Origin: Nautiliaceae bacterium
GTDB taxonomy: Bacteria; Campylobacterota; Campylobacteria; Campylobacterales; Nautiliaceae
Reading direction: 5' to 3'
DNA: 39,973 nt
Assembly (NCBI GenBank): GCA_027062625.1
Contig: JAMOSZ010000036.1
Coordinates: 1 to 39,973, forward strand
The first letter of the stretch is position 1. Each line of letters opens with the position of its first letter. A program made the translations under genes and the position numbers. The notes beneath the pieces are model-generated. The model worked only from the letters and a program-made list of their open reading frames with translations, was not told where the DNA came from and did not search any database. Below, piece by piece: positions 14,902 to 22,432 of this stretch.

Positions 14902-15573
14902 ATGTTAAAAGAGCTTATAGAGTCGTTTGAGGATACTATAAAGTTTAATGATTTTTTTGAATATTTAGGCTTTGTGGATGCTAAAAATGAGATATTATCC
15001 TCTCCTGGTAGGATTATATTTTTGTTGGGTGAGCCTGGAAGTGGGAAGAGTTATCTTTTATCTTATTTAAAGTATGAAAATCCAGATAAATATCTTTTAA
15101 TAGAGAGCCCTTTTTCAAAGATAGATTTAAAGAGTTTGGATAAAAATAAGACGATTTTAGTTGATGAAGCTCAACTTCTTAGTCTTAAAACTCTTGAATA
15201 TTTAAGAATACTTAGCGATAAAGGACATAAATTAGTTTTGGGAATGCACACTCAAATTGGTAACAAAGTTGCAAGTCTTCCACATTTTAGCTCCCGTTAT
15301 ATTGATAAAGTTTATATAAGAGGGCTTACATTTAGTGAGTTTCAAAAGTATGTTATGAATAAATTTATTCAGTATCAAAAACAATATTTAATTAGCCCAA
15401 AAATTTTAAAAAAGATTTACAAATATAGCAAGGGTAATTTTAGAATGGCAAAGAAGATAATTTATATAGGGCTTAATTTGTTAGATTACTCTATCTCGCA
15501 TAATCTATCTTATAGGACTTTTGATGATTGTATTTTAGATATGAGTTTACTTGCAATAGGAGTATTAAAATGA
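14902..15573 (+). CDS. mshM: MshM/ExeA-type AAA ATPase
   Basis: 223 residues from the ATG at 14902 (AAAGGT upstream; a TTG just before is less likely). Walker A GEPGSGKS at 43-50 and Walker B TILVDEAQLL near 84-93 are intact, as is a sensor-like arginine region. MshM and its relative ExeA/GspA are membrane-associated ATPases needed to assemble the secretin or pilus machine. No frameshift or stop interrupts it, in contrast to the secretin gene 27 bases upstream. It overlaps the next ORF as ATGA. A little shorter than typical ExeA, which usually carries extra C-terminal domains. Confidence 0.8.
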   Translation: MLKELIESFEDTIKFNDFFEYLGFVDAKNEILSSPGRIIFLLGEPGSGKSYLLSYLKYENPDKYLLIESPFSKIDLKSLDKNKTILVDEAQLLSLKTLEYLRILSDKGHKLVLGMHTQIGNKVASLPHFSSRYIDKVYIRGLTFSEFQKYVMNKFIQYQKQYLISPKILKKIYKYSKGNFRMAKKIIYIGLNLLDYSISHNLSYRTFDDCILDMSLLAIGVLK

Positions 15574-15761
15574 GATTTTTTGAACTTGAAAAGGAGTGCA
15601 AGAAAAGAAGGTTTAAGCTTGCTATTTTATACACAATAATTATCCTCTCTTGGCTTTTTAGTTTTCTTTTTTTAAAAGAACTTTTAGATTTATCTTATGA
15701 AAAGGAGGTAAAAGCTAAGTATTTAAAAGAGATTAATAAAGAATTGAGTATCAAACAATGA
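15570..15761 (+). CDS. small single-pass membrane protein of the MSHA-like cluster
   Basis: 63 residues from the ATG overlapping the mshM stop. A basic N-terminus (residues 8-16) precedes one hydrophobic segment (about 17-36), then a charged, probably coiled-coil tail. This is the shape of small pilus assembly proteins (MshN/PilN-like N-termini) and might be the surviving N-terminus of a longer protein. No specific family recognised. It overlaps the next ORF by 4 bases. Confidence 0.6.
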   Translation: MRFFELEKECKKRRFKLAILYTIIILSWLFSFLFLKELLDLSYEKEVKAKYLKEINKELSIKQ

Positions 15762-15958
15762 ATTTGCCCTTAGATGTTATTAAGAGATATAGAGTTTTGC
15801 TTTTTAAAAAGGATGAGAATGAGACAAATTATTATCAATACTATTTTTCTAATAGAAAAGTGTTAAATGTAGAGTATAATGCCACTCTTGGGAAAATTTT
15901 ATGCAAAGATGGAATTAATTTTTCTGAGGCTGAATGTAATGAAACTTTGTTTAAATAA
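15758..15958 (+). CDS. small hypothetical protein with three N-glycosylation sequons
   Basis: 66 residues, starting inside the stop of the previous ORF (ATGA). No signal peptide or membrane segment. Tyr- and Asn-rich, with two cysteines and three D/E-x-N-x-S/T sequons (DENET, EYNAT, ECNET). It may be the remains of a pilus assembly protein whose other part was lost; the conserved rplT gene follows convergently 5 bases later. Function unknown. Confidence 0.5.
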   Translation: MNLPLDVIKRYRVLLFKKDENETNYYQYYFSNRKVLNVEYNATLGKILCKDGINFSEAECNETLFK

Positions 15959-15963
15959 AGCCC

Positions 15964-16314
15964 TTAGAGGGCTTCTTTTGCTTTTTGAACGATTTTTGCG
16001 AATGTTTCTGGCTCGTTCATTGCCAAATCTGCTAAAATTTTTCTATCAAGTTCAATTTCAGCTTTTTTAAGCCCGTTAATAAATCTTGAATAGCTAATAT
16101 CGTTTAGTCTGCAAGCTGCGTTAATTCTCATAATCCAAAGTTTTCTGAAATCTCTTTTTTTCTGTTTTCTGTCTCTAAATGCGTAAACTAAACTTCTTTC
16201 AACTTGCTCTTTTGCTTTTCTAAAATGCTTTCTTCTACCTGAATAAAAGCCTTTTGCCATTTTTAAAATTTTTTTATGTCTTCTTCTTCTAACTACACCA
16301 GTTTTAACTCTCAT
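15964..16314 (-). CDS. rplT: 50S ribosomal protein L20
   Basis: 116 residues with the canonical basic N-terminus ([20 protein letters not shown]) and the globular C-terminal half. L20 binds 23S rRNA early in assembly, and in enteric bacteria and Bacillus it also represses its own operon by binding the mRNA. Here the 80 bases between rpmI and rplT can form several hairpins. Ribosome site AAAGGAGAG before the ATG. Confidence 0.97.
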   Translation of the reverse strand: MRVKTGVVRRRRHKKILKMAKGFYSGRRKHFRKAKEQVERSLVYAFRDRKQKKRDFRKLWIMRINAACRLNDISYSRFINGLKKAEIELDRKILADLAMNEPETFAKIVQKAKEAL

Positions 16315-16425
16315 TTACTCTCCTTTTTTGGCGTGCATCTTTTGCAACTTAGCCTCTTAGGCGAAGGCTTTTGCCTTACTTTGCCGCTTCTTCACTTAGA
16401 TACAAAGAAGTAGTTTTACTTCTTT
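16315..16425 (-). promoter_or_regulatory. structured rpmI-rplT intercistronic region
   Basis: A perfect 9-bp hairpin with a 4-base loop (16404-16412 with 16417-16425) spans the last codons of rpmI. A second hairpin AGCCT/AGGCT (16351-16355 with 16365-16369), extended by GCAA/TTGC, lies before the rplT ribosome site. This could be an L20 autoregulatory site or an attenuator; no pseudoknot was worked out. Confidence 0.35.
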
Positions 16426-16590
16426 AATGTTTGTTTTATCCACGTATTTAGGGCTTCTTAAATGTCTTTTTCTTTTTTGAGATTTTTTTGTAAGGATGTG
16501 ACTTCTATAAGCGCTTCCTCTTTTAATTTTTCCACTTTTTTTAACTCTAAATCTCTTAGCCGCCCCTCTGTTTGTCTTCATTTTAGGCAT
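16396..16590 (-). CDS. rpmI: 50S ribosomal protein L35
   Basis: 64 residues starting [14 protein letters not shown], the standard L35 N-terminus, with GGAGCC as ribosome site. An upstream in-frame ATG (16650) would add 20 non-conserved residues and overlap the promoter; it is rejected. The C-terminus reads LLLCI where most relatives have LLPY-type ends. Followed by rplT on the same transcript. Confidence 0.95.
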   Translation of the reverse strand: MPKMKTNRGAAKRFRVKKSGKIKRGSAYRSHILTKKSQKRKRHLRSPKYVDKTNIKEVKLLLCI

Positions 16591-16618
16591 TTTGGCTCCT
16601 TTTTGGATTTGAGAGGTA

Positions 16619-16643
16619 ATTATATCATAAATTATGTTAAAAT
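16619..16643. promoter_or_regulatory. divergent extended -10 promoters (rpmI minus; CBS/GGDEF gene plus)
   Basis: TGATATAAT on the minus strand (16619-16627) lies 29 bases before rpmI; TGTTAAAAT on the plus strand (16635-16643) lies 20 bases before the ATG at 16663. The two are back to back, 7 bases apart. Confidence 0.5.
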
Positions 16644-16662
16644 TATGCAAAAAGGCTCTGAT

Positions 16663-17472
16663 ATGCTGCTTAAATCGGTTATAAATCCTATTAAGAAGAT
16701 TTATCTAAAAGAGTGGGAAAATAGGTCTTTGAGCGAAATTATTAAGCTTTTTAAAAAAGTAAATTGTGCAAGACTTTATATTGTAAATGAAAATGAAGAG
16801 CTTATTTATGTTTTAGAAGTTAATGAAATTTTGGATATTTGTCACAATAATAAGGATATTAGTTTAAAAGAGTATTTAAAAGATAAACTTCCACCTTTGT
16901 ATGTTGAAGTTACTAACTCTTTAATTGATGTTTATAATTTTATGAGAGAAAATTTTTTAAAGTATGTTCCAGTACTTGAAGATGGAAAGTTAATTGGTGA
17001 GATTGAGTTTGATAAACTTCCCCTTAGAATTGGGCTTATTGTAATTCAAGACCCTTTAACCCAAGTTTTTAATGAAAAGTATTTTAATTTTTTACTCCAA
17101 GAGTATAAAGAAATTGGTGATGAGGTAGGAATTATTTATATTGAGGTAAAAAATTTAAATATTATCGAAGCAATTTATGGAGAGAGCAAAAAGAATGAGA
17201 TTTTAAAGTATGTAGCAAATAAAATTAAAAGTAATGTAAGAGAGATTGATTTTGTATTTAGAAGTGGAAATATTTTTAAAATAGTGGTATTTGCTGAATT
17301 TTCAGTACTTGGGATTATTTCTAAGAGATTAAAGGATGTTTTGGATAATACAGAGTATGATGGAGTAGTTATTCAAATAAAGCTTGCCTACACTCACATC
17401 CCCACGGACTCTCCAAATGTATTAATTGCTCTTGAAAAGTTAGAAGAGGAGTTAATTAGAGAAAGGGACTAA
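16663..17472 (+). CDS. CBS-pair protein with degenerate GGDEF domain
   Basis: 269 residues from the ATG at 16663 (AAAAGG seven bases upstream); an ATG at 16645 is possible. Residues 1-115 fit two CBS repeats ([22 protein letters not shown], then [21 protein letters not shown]). Residues 120-269 follow the GGDEF fold ([16 protein letters not shown], then [18 protein letters not shown]), but the signature loop reads [11 protein letters not shown] in place of GGDEF. It is therefore probably not a diguanylate cyclase and may bind nucleotides as a sensor. It overlaps the 3' end of the convergent fabH by 21 bases. Confidence 0.75.
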   Translation: MLLKSVINPIKKIYLKEWENRSLSEIIKLFKKVNCARLYIVNENEELIYVLEVNEILDICHNNKDISLKEYLKDKLPPLYVEVTNSLIDVYNFMRENFLKYVPVLEDGKLIGEIEFDKLPLRIGLIVIQDPLTQVFNEKYFNFLLQEYKEIGDEVGIIYIEVKNLNIIEAIYGESKKNEILKYVANKIKSNVREIDFVFRSGNIFKIVVFAEFSVLGIISKRLKDVLDNTEYDGVVIQIKLAYTHIPTDSPNVLIALEKLEEELIRERD

Positions 17473-18420
17473 CGCACTCCCCCAAGTAAATCCCCCTCCA
17501 AATGCATCAAGTAGCATCATATCACCTCTTTTTAATTTGCCGTTTTTGTACATTTCATTAATTGCCATTGGAATTGAAGCTGATGAAGTATTTCCGTATT
17601 TTTGCACCGTTAGGACACATTTTTCTTTTGGCATATCAATTGCTCTTGCTACTGCATCAATTATTCTATAATTTGCTTGATGAGGGATAAACCAATCAAT
17701 TTCATCACTTGTTAAGTTGTTTCTTTTTAGAATATCTCTTACACTTTGAGAGAGGGTCCTAACTGCTACTTTAAAAGTTTCATTTCCTTTCATTTCAAGG
17801 TAGATTTTATCTGTATCGCATCCATATTTTACTCCTCTTCCAGGAGTTATAAGATAGTCTTGATACTTTCCATTTGCATTAATATCAATATCTAAAATTG
17901 CTTCCTCTTTATTATCAGTTGCACTAATAATTGCTGCTCCCGCTCCATCTCCAAACAACACACAAGTTGTCCTATCTTTCCAGTTTACTATCTTACTAAG
18001 GGTCTCAGCCCCAATAATTAAGACATTTTTATACATTCCACTTTCAATAAAGGCTTTCGCATTTGCAAGAGCGTAAATAAACCCCGTACACGCCGCACTT
18101 ATATCAAAAGCTGGTCTTACAATTCCAAGTTTATCTCCAACAACGCAAGCGGTTGATGGCATGTTGAAATAATCAGGAGTAATTGTAGCTACTATGATTA
18201 AATCTATCTCTTCTTTATCCATATTTGCATTTTTAAGAGCATCAAGTGTCGCTTTATAAGCTAAATCGCTTGTAACTTCATCTTCTGTAATATGACGAGT
18301 TTTTATGCCAGTTCTTTTTGTAATCCATTCATCGCTTGTATCTACGATTTTTTCTAAATCTTTATTTGTTAAAACCTTAGGAGGGACATATGCTCCTATA
18401 CTTTTAAATTTTGCATACAT
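17452..18420 (-). CDS. fabH: 3-oxoacyl-ACP synthase III (FabH)
   Basis: 322 residues. Starts fatty acid synthesis by condensing acetyl-CoA with malonyl-ACP. The catalytic triad is present: Cys111 in AACTGF, His in IPHQAN and Asn in [10 protein letters not shown]. The start overlaps the plsX stop by one base (TAATG). Last gene of the operon ndk-yceD-rpmF-plsX-fabH. Confidence 0.96.
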   Translation of the reverse strand: MYAKFKSIGAYVPPKVLTNKDLEKIVDTSDEWITKRTGIKTRHITEDEVTSDLAYKATLDALKNANMDKEEIDLIIVATITPDYFNMPSTACVVGDKLGIVRPAFDISAACTGFIYALANAKAFIESGMYKNVLIIGAETLSKIVNWKDRTTCVLFGDGAGAAIISATDNKEEAILDIDINANGKYQDYLITPGRGVKYGCDTDKIYLEMKGNETFKVAVRTLSQSVRDILKRNNLTSDEIDWFIPHQANYRIIDAVARAIDMPKEKCVLTVQKYGNTSSASIPMAINEMYKNGKLKRGDMMLLDAFGGGFTWGSALVPFSN

Positions 18421-19406
18421 TAATGAACCTTTAAAGACTCTTTAATTTTCTCCGTTACATCATTTTCTATATACTTTATTGCTTGAAAAATTGCATTTTT
18501 TATAGCTTTTTCGTTGCTTTTGCCATGAGCTATTATAACACAACCATTAACTCCAAGTAAAGGCGCACCTCCATACTCTGCGTAATCTGTAATTTTTTTA
18601 ACTCCTCTAAATACCGGTTTTAAAAGCATAGCCCCAATTTTTTGCAAGAGTCCAGATTTTTTAATTTCATCTTTAATTAAAGCTCCAATAGTCTCAGCTG
18701 CTCCTTCGCTTGTTTTAAGAAAAATATTTCCAATAAATCCATCCGTTACAACTACATCCACAACGCCTTTAAATACATCATTTCCTTCTACATTTCCTTT
18801 AAAATTTGGAAATTTCTCTTTTAGCATTTTAAAGGTTTCTTTTGTGATAGAGTTTCCTTTACTTTCTTCTTCTCCATTGCTCAAAAGCCCAATTAAAACA
18901 TCTTCTTTGTTTAAAACAACTTTTGCATAAACTTCACCCATAAGCCCAAATTGATATAAATGAATAGCCTCGCAATCCACATTTGCTCCAACATCCAAAA
19001 CCAAAGTATAAGAGCGTTTAATTGTTGGCATAAAAGTTACAATGGCTGGTCTTTTTATTCCTTTTATTCTTCCAAGTTTTAAAGTTGCAAGGCTCATTGT
19101 AGCACCACTATGTCCTGCACTAACTACTCCATCAACTTCCCCTGCTTTTAAAAGCTCAATAGACTTATAAATAGTGGACTCTTTTCTTTTTAGGGCTTGG
19201 GTTGCGTTTTCTTCCATTTTTATTACATCATCACTATTTATAAATCTAATTTTAGAGAGGTATTTTTGAGGAATAAGAGGTCTTATTTCATCTTCTTTTC
19301 CAATTAAATATGCGGTAAAATCTTTTTTGTCTAATGCTTTAATTACCCCTTTTATTATTGGAGTAGGACCAAAGTCCCCTCCCATTGCATCAATTGCTAT
19401 TTTCAT
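18420..19406 (-). CDS. plsX: phosphate acyltransferase PlsX
   Basis: 328 residues. Makes acyl-phosphate from acyl-ACP for phospholipid synthesis. It begins with the signature [14 protein letters not shown] and contains [12 protein letters not shown] and [10 protein letters not shown]. Its start codon overlaps the stop of rpmF by one base, and its stop overlaps fabH. The rpmF-plsX-fabH order is widely conserved. Confidence 0.96.
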   Translation of the reverse strand: MKIAIDAMGGDFGPTPIIKGVIKALDKKDFTAYLIGKEDEIRPLIPQKYLSKIRFINSDDVIKMEENATQALKRKESTIYKSIELLKAGEVDGVVSAGHSGATMSLATLKLGRIKGIKRPAIVTFMPTIKRSYTLVLDVGANVDCEAIHLYQFGLMGEVYAKVVLNKEDVLIGLLSNGEEESKGNSITKETFKMLKEKFPNFKGNVEGNDVFKGVVDVVVTDGFIGNIFLKTSEGAAETIGALIKDEIKKSGLLQKIGAMLLKPVFRGVKKITDYAEYGGAPLLGVNGCVIIAHGKSNEKAIKNAIFQAIKYIENDVTEKIKESLKVH

Positions 19407-19552
19407 TAATACTCACCGCAACTTGGGCATACTCTGTGAGGTCTTTTATAAGCACCGCATTTGCATTTAATAACTGTTGCAAGTGTTAATTTATAGTGAG
19501 TTCTTCTTTTTGCTGCTCTTGTTTTTGAGTTTCTTCTCTTTGGAACTGCCAT
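19406..19552 (-). CDS. rpmF: 50S ribosomal protein L32
   Basis: 48 residues starting [20 protein letters not shown]. Four cysteines (30, 32, 42, 45) form a zinc ribbon with a shortened first knuckle, CxC in place of CxxC. As I recall, Campylobacter and Helicobacter L32 lack these cysteines, so this is the zinc-binding (C+) form. It ends one base into plsX; the yceD gene precedes it by 9 bases, with a GGAGAC ribosome site. Confidence 0.95.
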   Translation of the reverse strand: MAVPKRRNSKTRAAKRRTHYKLTLATVIKCKCGAYKRPHRVCPSCGEY

Positions 19553-19561
19553 TGTGTCTCC

Positions 19562-19888
19562 TTAAAATTCTTTATTAAATTCTACATTTTGGCATTTTGG
19601 GCAGACATTATAATCGCTTTTAATTGACGCTATTTCACTTTTTATTATCTCTTCTAGGTTAAAATTTTCTTGTTCTATAATGTCATACTCTTCATCAAAG
19701 CCATTATATGGAGGTTTTACTACTTTAAACTTTACCTCTTCATCAACTTCTTTTAAAAAAGGCTCTAAACATTTTATGCATTCAACTTGCACTTTGCCTT
19801 TTAATTTACCAGTAATAATTGTTTCGTTTTTGTTTTTTATACTCTCACCTTCTAAGGTAAGTCCTTCTACTTCTTTTTTGATTTTCAA
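19562..19888 (-). CDS. yceD: YceD/DUF177-family protein
   Basis: 108 residues, directly upstream of rpmF as in most bacteria. The family is linked to 23S rRNA accumulation and L32 production. Two CxxC pairs (Cys37/40 in VECIKCLEP and Cys96/99 in VCPKCQ) could bind a metal. It starts immediately after the ndk stop (adjacent bases). The assignment rests on position and on the GKVQVECIKCLEPF pattern. Confidence 0.85.
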   Translation of the reverse strand: MKIKKEVEGLTLEGESIKNKNETIITGKLKGKVQVECIKCLEPFLKEVDEEVKFKVVKPPYNGFDEEYDIIEQENFNLEEIIKSEIASIKSDYNVCPKCQNVEFNKEF

Positions 19889-20302
19889 TTATAAAATCTC
19901 CCTTTTGGCAAAGAAAAATGCAATCTCTTTTTTAGCATTTTCAAGGCTATCGCTTCCATGCACTGCATTTGCTTCAATACTCTCAGCAAAGTCAGCTCTA
20001 ATTGTCCCAGGTTTTGCTTCTTTTGGGTTTGTTGCTCCCATTAATTCTCTATTTTTAGCAACTGCATTTTCACCTTCAAGCACCATTACAACAACAGGAC
20101 CGCTACTCATATATTCGCACAAATCATTAAAAAATGGTCTTTCTTTGTGGACTTCATAAAATTTAGCAGCATCTTCTTTTGTAAGTTTGATTTTTTTCAT
20201 TGCTGCGATTCTAAGTCCATTACTTTCAAATCTATCTATGATTTTGCCAATAACATTTTTAGCAACTGCATCAGGTTTAATGATTGATAGAGTTCTTTCC
20301 AT
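19889..20302 (-). CDS. ndk: nucleoside diphosphate kinase
   Basis: 137 residues, the standard length. Transfers phosphate from ATP to nucleoside diphosphates through a phosphohistidine: His115 in ANAVHGSDS. Starts [17 protein letters not shown] -10 box TATAAT (minus, 20329-20334) lies 27 bases upstream. First gene of the operon leading to yceD, rpmF, plsX and fabH. Confidence 0.97.
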   Translation of the reverse strand: MERTLSIIKPDAVAKNVIGKIIDRFESNGLRIAAMKKIKLTKEDAAKFYEVHKERPFFNDLCEYMSSGPVVVMVLEGENAVAKNRELMGATNPKEAKPGTIRADFAESIEANAVHGSDSLENAKKEIAFFFAKREIL

Positions 20303-20328
20303 TGTCTCTCCTTTATTTTTAGGGAGAA

Positions 20329-20334
20329 ATTATA
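20329..20334 (-). promoter_or_regulatory. -10 box of the ndk operon
   Basis: A perfect TATAAT on the minus strand 27 bases before the ndk ATG, with a T-rich stretch upstream and no clear -35 box. Confidence 0.5.
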
Positions 20335-20366
20335 CAAAAAATAGAAGAAAAAAAGAAGAGAAGAAA

Positions 20367-20645
20367 TTAGCAAGCGTCCATTACAGGCTCACCAGGCTCA
20401 CCTCTGTAATCTGCACAAGTTTGTCCTTCTTTGCACTCATCCCAAACGATACATCCCTCAGTTGGGCAAGCTTCCGCACATGCTGGACAATCATAATAAC
20501 CTACGCACTCAACGCATTTATCTGGATATACATAATAAATTTCTTCTCCTGTTGGGTTTTCGCTATCATCAACAATTGCTTCTACTGGACACTCATCAAG
20601 ACATGCACCGCAATTAATACAAATATCTGTAATTTTTACAGCCAT
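20367..20645 (-). CDS. fdx: 2[4Fe-4S] ferredoxin with cysteine-rich C-terminal tail
   Basis: 92 residues with 13 cysteines. Cys9, 12, 15 plus Cys60 and Cys44, 47, 56 plus Cys19 give the two clusters of the Allochromatium-type ferredoxins. Five cysteines (53, 65, 71, 77, 92) are left over, three of them in an acidic tail of about 24 residues. A low-potential electron carrier. It lies next to ndk, as does fdxB in Campylobacter as I recall. Ribosome site AAGGAG precedes the ATG. Confidence 0.92.
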   Translation of the reverse strand: MAVKITDICINCGACLDECPVEAIVDDSENPTGEEIYYVYPDKCVECVGYYDCPACAEACPTEGCIVWDECKEGQTCADYRGEPGEPVMDAC

Positions 20646-20679
20646 TTTTGCTCCTTTTTTAAAATTTAGTTGTCTTAAA

Positions 20680-20688
20680 AATATATCA
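20680..20688 (-). promoter_or_regulatory. extended -10 promoter of the ferredoxin gene
   Basis: TGATATATT on the minus strand, about 35 bases before the ATG. Confidence 0.4.
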
Positions 20689-20745
20689 TTAAATTCTTAA
20701 AATTCCCTTAAAGCAAAATAGAATAGTGCTAAAAGTTTCGTTTTG

Positions 20746-21054
20746 TTACATTCCACAAGCTGCCTGTCCGCCTCTCCAATATTTCTTTTCAAGCGCTAAG
20801 AATTTTTCTCTTTCTTCATCATTCATTACCCTTTCATTATATTCAAGCTCTAATCCAAGCCTTTTTAGAGGCTCTCTTACTGATGAGATAATCTGTTCTT
20901 TTATTGGAATGTTTGCAAATGGCCAAACGAATGTGGCTTTTACTTTATTTTCTTCAATATCTACATCCTGCAAAATCCCAAGGTTTGTGAGGCTTGTTGC
21001 TATTGCTGGGTGTTGAATACTCTCAATTGTCTGCACTACTTTAAAAATGTCCAT
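20746..21054 (-). CDS. MIP18/DUF59-family (SufT-like) iron-sulfur assembly protein
   Basis: 102 residues. The pattern of an opening helix, IQHPAIATSLTNLGIL, a strand KVKATFVWPF, and a helix with REPLKRLGLEL matches the DUF59/MIP18 fold, whose members help mature Fe-S proteins. The usual D-P-E/C motif is changed to HPA, and the C-terminus GGQAACGM holds the only cysteine. It is 9 bases downstream of metK on the same strand and upstream of the ferredoxin, in keeping with an Fe-S role. The exact function is inferred. Confidence 0.7.
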   Translation of the reverse strand: MDIFKVVQTIESIQHPAIATSLTNLGILQDVDIEENKVKATFVWPFANIPIKEQIISSVREPLKRLGLELEYNERVMNDEEREKFLALEKKYWRGGQAACGM

Positions 21055-21063
21055 TTTTGTTCC

Positions 21064-22212
21064 TTATTTTAAATTTAAATAATCTTTAATTTCATCAACT
21101 TTATTTAATCTCTCCCAACTAAACTCTTCTCTTCCAAAATGTCCGTAGGCTGCGGTTTTTTTGTAAATTGGTTTTAAAAGGTCTAATGTTTCAATTATTC
21201 CTTTTGGAGTTAAGTCAAATAGTTTTTTTACAGCTTCTTCAATTTTTGTTTCATCTACTTTTGCAGTTCCGTGAGTATCCACATAAATACTAACAGGCTT
21301 AGTAACTCCAATTGCATAAGCAATTTGTAAAGTAAGCTTATCGGCAACTCCTGCGGCTACTAAGTTTTTAGCCACCCATCTTGCCGCATATGCTCCGCTT
21401 CTATCAACTTTTGTAGGGTCTTTTCCGCTAAACGCACCGCCTCCGTGAGGTGCTGCACCTCCATAGGTATCTACGATAATTTTTCTTCCGGTAAGTCCGG
21501 CATCCCCTTGTGGACCTCCTATTACAAATTTTCCAGTAGGGTTTATAAAGTATTCAACATTTTTACTAAGCATTGTAGCAGGAATTACCTTTTTAATAAC
21601 TTCTTCAATTACCGCTTCTTTGATTTCTGAGTAGTTAATATCAGGTTCGTGTTGGGTTGATACTACGACTTTTTCTACACTAACTGGTTTTCCATCAACA
21701 TATTTTACGCTCACTTGTGCTTTTCCATCTGGTCTAAGCCATGGAATAATAGCCTCTTTTCTTGCAATTGCAAGCCGTTTTGTAAGTTTGTGTGCAAGCA
21801 TTATAGGAAGTGGCATAAGCTCAGGTGTTTCGCTGCACGCATACCCAAACATCATTCCCTGATCACCTGCACCAATCTCTTCGCCTCTTTCTACTCCCTG
21901 GCGGATATCTGGGCTTTGCTCTCCAACTCCGTTTAATACCCCAGCAGTCCTGTAATCAAATCCGTATCTTGCATCAGTATATCCAATCTCTCTTATAACT
22001 TCTCTTGCAATTTCTTGCATTGGTGCGTAAGTTGTAGTTTTAAGTTCACCTGCAATTATGCAATATCCGTTACTAAGAAGAGTTTCACATGCTACTTTTG
22101 CGTTTTTGTCCCTTTCAATTATATAATCTAAAATTGCGTCGCTTATTTGGTCAGCCATTTTATCAGGATGACCTTCTGTTACACTCTCACTGCTAAAAAG
22201 ATATTCTCTCAT
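21064..22212 (-). CDS. metK: S-adenosylmethionine synthetase
   Basis: 382 residues. Makes SAM from methionine and ATP. Motifs: [16 protein letters not shown] near 15, [12 protein letters not shown] near 115, and the loop [16 protein letters not shown] near 255. Ribosome site AAGGAG before the ATG. metE lies upstream on the same strand, separated by about 220 bases with their own promoter, so the two supply methionine and SAM in sequence. Confidence 0.97.
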   Translation of the reverse strand: MREYLFSSESVTEGHPDKMADQISDAILDYIIERDKNAKVACETLLSNGYCIIAGELKTTTYAPMQEIAREVIREIGYTDARYGFDYRTAGVLNGVGEQSPDIRQGVERGEEIGAGDQGMMFGYACSETPELMPLPIMLAHKLTKRLAIARKEAIIPWLRPDGKAQVSVKYVDGKPVSVEKVVVSTQHEPDINYSEIKEAVIEEVIKKVIPATMLSKNVEYFINPTGKFVIGGPQGDAGLTGRKIIVDTYGGAAPHGGGAFSGKDPTKVDRSGAYAARWVAKNLVAAGVADKLTLQIAYAIGVTKPVSIYVDTHGTAKVDETKIEEAVKKLFDLTPKGIIETLDLLKPIYKKTAAYGHFGREEFSWERLNKVDEIKDYLNLK

Positions 22213-22432
22213 AAATTCTCCTTGGAATTTTTTATAAGTATATCAAATTTAAAAGAATAGTATAAAGTTGAGCTTGGTTAGTGAATTTTACCAGACACTT
22301 TACTGGGAAATAAAGAGAGATTTTCAATACTTCAAATGTATTGGTTGAATGCATCAAATTTTTAAAATCGAATTTAAGTTTAATATTAAATTGGAAATTT
22401 TTGAAACTGTCAAGAAAAGAGAGGTTGGAAAA
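22213..22432 (-). promoter_or_regulatory. metE-metK intergenic region with metK promoters
   Basis: Near the gene, TGATATACT (minus, 22237-22245) is an extended -10 about 25 bases before the metK ATG. Further upstream TTGACA is followed by AT-rich possible -10 sequences. A 6-bp hairpin CAATAC/GTATTG lies at 22325-22343. I looked for a SAM-riboswitch shape and saw none. Confidence 0.4.

Noticed and set aside
16591-16650. Extended start of rpmI
   Set aside because: It would run over the TGATATAAT promoter; the conserved L35 start is MPKMKTNRG at 16590.
16462-16662. Extended start of the CBS/GGDEF gene across rpmI
   Set aside because: It is antisense to rpmI and lacks homology; the ribosome site and promoter support 16663.
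22213-22432. SAM riboswitch upstream of metK
   Set aside because: No multi-helix junction or terminator-like switch was recognisable; only one 6-bp hairpin and promoter-like sequences.
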